From: Oricola indica
Lineage (GTDB): Bacteria; Pseudomonadota; Alphaproteobacteria; Rhizobiales; Rhizobiaceae
NCBI RefSeq assembly: GCF_019966595.1
Contig: NZ_JAINFJ010000001.1
Span: forward strand, 62,001-126,000
Direction of reading: 5' to 3'
Length of the DNA stretch: 64,000 nt
Each line of letters begins with the position of its first letter. The stretch's first letter is position 1. Below, piece by piece: positions 63,263 through 64,000 of the stretch. The notes under the pieces are model-generated. The model searched no databases, had not been told where the DNA came from, and worked only from the letters and a program-made list of their open reading frames with translations. The position numbers and the translations under genes were made by a program.

Positions 63263-63278
63263 GCTATTATCATACTTG
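63263..63278 (-). promoter_or_regulatory. AT-rich element D upstream of the GntR gene
   Basis: GCTATTATCATACTTG on the + strand; its reverse strand reads TATGATAATAG, sharing TATGATAAT with element E and TAATAG with elements A-C. It lies 33-48 bases before the GntR start, fitting autoregulation. Confidence 0.45.
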
Positions 63279-63399
63279 CTTGGCTTATGTGTAACCAGCG
63301 CCGCTGTTTTCACACGCAACCTTAGTCGCGCCAGTCGCGTGGGCGTCCGCTCCGGTGCCTCGCATAGGTTCAGGCGAAGCCATGTGCCGATCCGTAGAC

Positions 63400-64000
63400 C
63401 TACCCCTCGAAAGCCGGGAGCGGTAACCCTTTCACGCCGACGTCCAGCGCGAACAGTCCACCCGGACTGGTCTGCCCCTTCAGTTCCTCCATCGGACGCT
63501 TCAGCACCGCGGTCGTGACATAGAGCACGTCCAGGTCCGGCCCGCCGAATTCGCAGCAGGTGGGGAGATCGGTCGGCATGGTGATACTTGCCATCCGGAT
63601 ACCGTCGGGATCGTACCGATCGACCCGGCCTTTGAACGGAATGGTCACCCAGTAACACCCTTCCGCGTCGACCGTGGTGCCATCCGCGATGTCGCCGGGT
63701 TCGGTAAACTCGATGAAGGTCCGCCCGTTTTCGATCTCGCCTGTGGCGGCGTCGAAGTCGTAGACATTCACAACCGGCGTATGGCTGTCCGAGAAATACA
63801 TCCGGGTGCTATCGGGGCTCCAGGCAAGCCCGTTGGAGCAGCCAATGCCATCGATCATCCGGTGCACGGTCAAGTCGGTATCCATCCGGTAAAGCGACCC
63901 GATGAATTCCAGCTCCTTGCCCGGAGCTTCGAACATCGTACCAGACCAAAAGCGCCCCTGACGGTCGGGCTTTCCGTCATTGAACCTTGTGTCGGGAAGA
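63400..64000 (-). CDS. SMP-30/gluconolactonase-family lactonase, cut by window end
   Basis: The C-terminal 199 residues of an SMP-30 protein; the start is beyond 64000. The piece opens with RFNDGKPDRQGRFWSGTM, the family signature with a metal-binding Asn, then SNGLAWSPDSTRMYFSDS (metal Asp) and DGTTVDAEGCYWV. These enzymes open sugar lactones such as glucono-, arabino- or fuconolactone. It is 169 bases downstream of the divergent-side GntR start region and likely belongs to the same pathway, hydrolysing the lactone made by an SDR. Confidence 0.9.
   Translation of the reverse strand, partial: LPDTRFNDGKPDRQGRFWSGTMFEAPGKELEFIGSLYRMDTDLTVHRMIDGIGCSNGLAWSPDSTRMYFSDSHTPVVNVYDFDAATGEIENGRTFIEFTEPGDIADGTTVDAEGCYWVTIPFKGRVDRYDPDGIRMASITMPTDLPTCCEFGGPDLDVLYVTTAVLKRPMEELKGQTSPGGLFALDVGVKGLPLPAFEG

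Overview
The window is GC-rich, gene-dense chromosomal DNA from an alphaproteobacterium, most likely of the order Hyphomicrobiales (Rhizobiales). This is inferred from gene content and order: rpsU, a class II DAHP synthase near gor, a DUF2059 protein, rpiA and gph in one neighbourhood, a DivJ/PleC/PdhS-like histidine kinase, a DUF1289 protein, and a retropepsin-like TIGR02281 protease. No rRNA, phage structural gene, insertion sequence or CRISPR array was seen. Strong ribosome-binding sites and 4-base ATGA overlaps are common.

Layout. (1) 1-9.9 kb is core metabolism: the start of nadE, rpsU, a BLUF blue-light sensor, a hemerythrin-like protein, an extradiol-type dioxygenase, a GFA-fold protein, class II DAHP synthase, a gamma-glutamylcyclotransferase-like protein, glutathione reductase, rpiA, gph, one tRNA-Val(CAC), and a 69-residue protein resembling the Acb2/Tad1 hairpin family. 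(2) 10.1-13.3 kb is one gene fusing an ammonium transporter to PAS, GGDEF and EAL domains. (3) 13.6-20.7 kb holds a CocE/NonD hydrolase, a complete Liv-type ABC transporter and an aldo/keto reductase, all on the + strand. (4) 20.8-32 kb holds class I fumarase, an L,D-transpeptidase, moaA, small secreted proteins, two EamA exporters, an MFS exporter, and a tight mobA-mobB-cytochrome b561 operon. (5) 32-47.6 kb holds a polar amino-acid ABC transporter without an adjacent ATPase, a LysR regulator, a 3-hydroxyisobutyrate dehydrogenase homologue, a DNA-repair and nuclease group, a sensor kinase, cobT/cobS, a TSUP permease and dusA.

(6) From just upstream of dusA (about 47.8 kb) to the window end the character changes to an accessory catabolic cluster. 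It encodes an E1-alpha/E1-beta/lipoyl fusion with a minimal E2-like partner lacking the catalytic HxxxDG motif, an FAH-family hydrolase like 2,4-diketo-3-deoxy-sugar-acid hydrolases, four SDR proteins (two missing catalytic residues), an RbsABC-type sugar transporter, a GlcD-like FAD oxidase, an IclR and a GntR/UTRA regulator, a cupin matching 2,4'-dihydroxyacetophenone dioxygenase, and an SMP-30 lactonase cut by the window end. AT-rich elements with shared cores lie in the divergent promoter gaps, suggesting one regulon, possibly under the GntR protein. The working model is uptake of a sugar or sugar acid, oxidation by SDRs, lactone opening, and cleavage of a diketo acid to pyruvate plus glycolate or lactate, with the FAD oxidase and the E1-lipoyl complex handling products. 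The substrate is unknown and no sugar-acid dehydratase is visible; it may lie beyond 64000.
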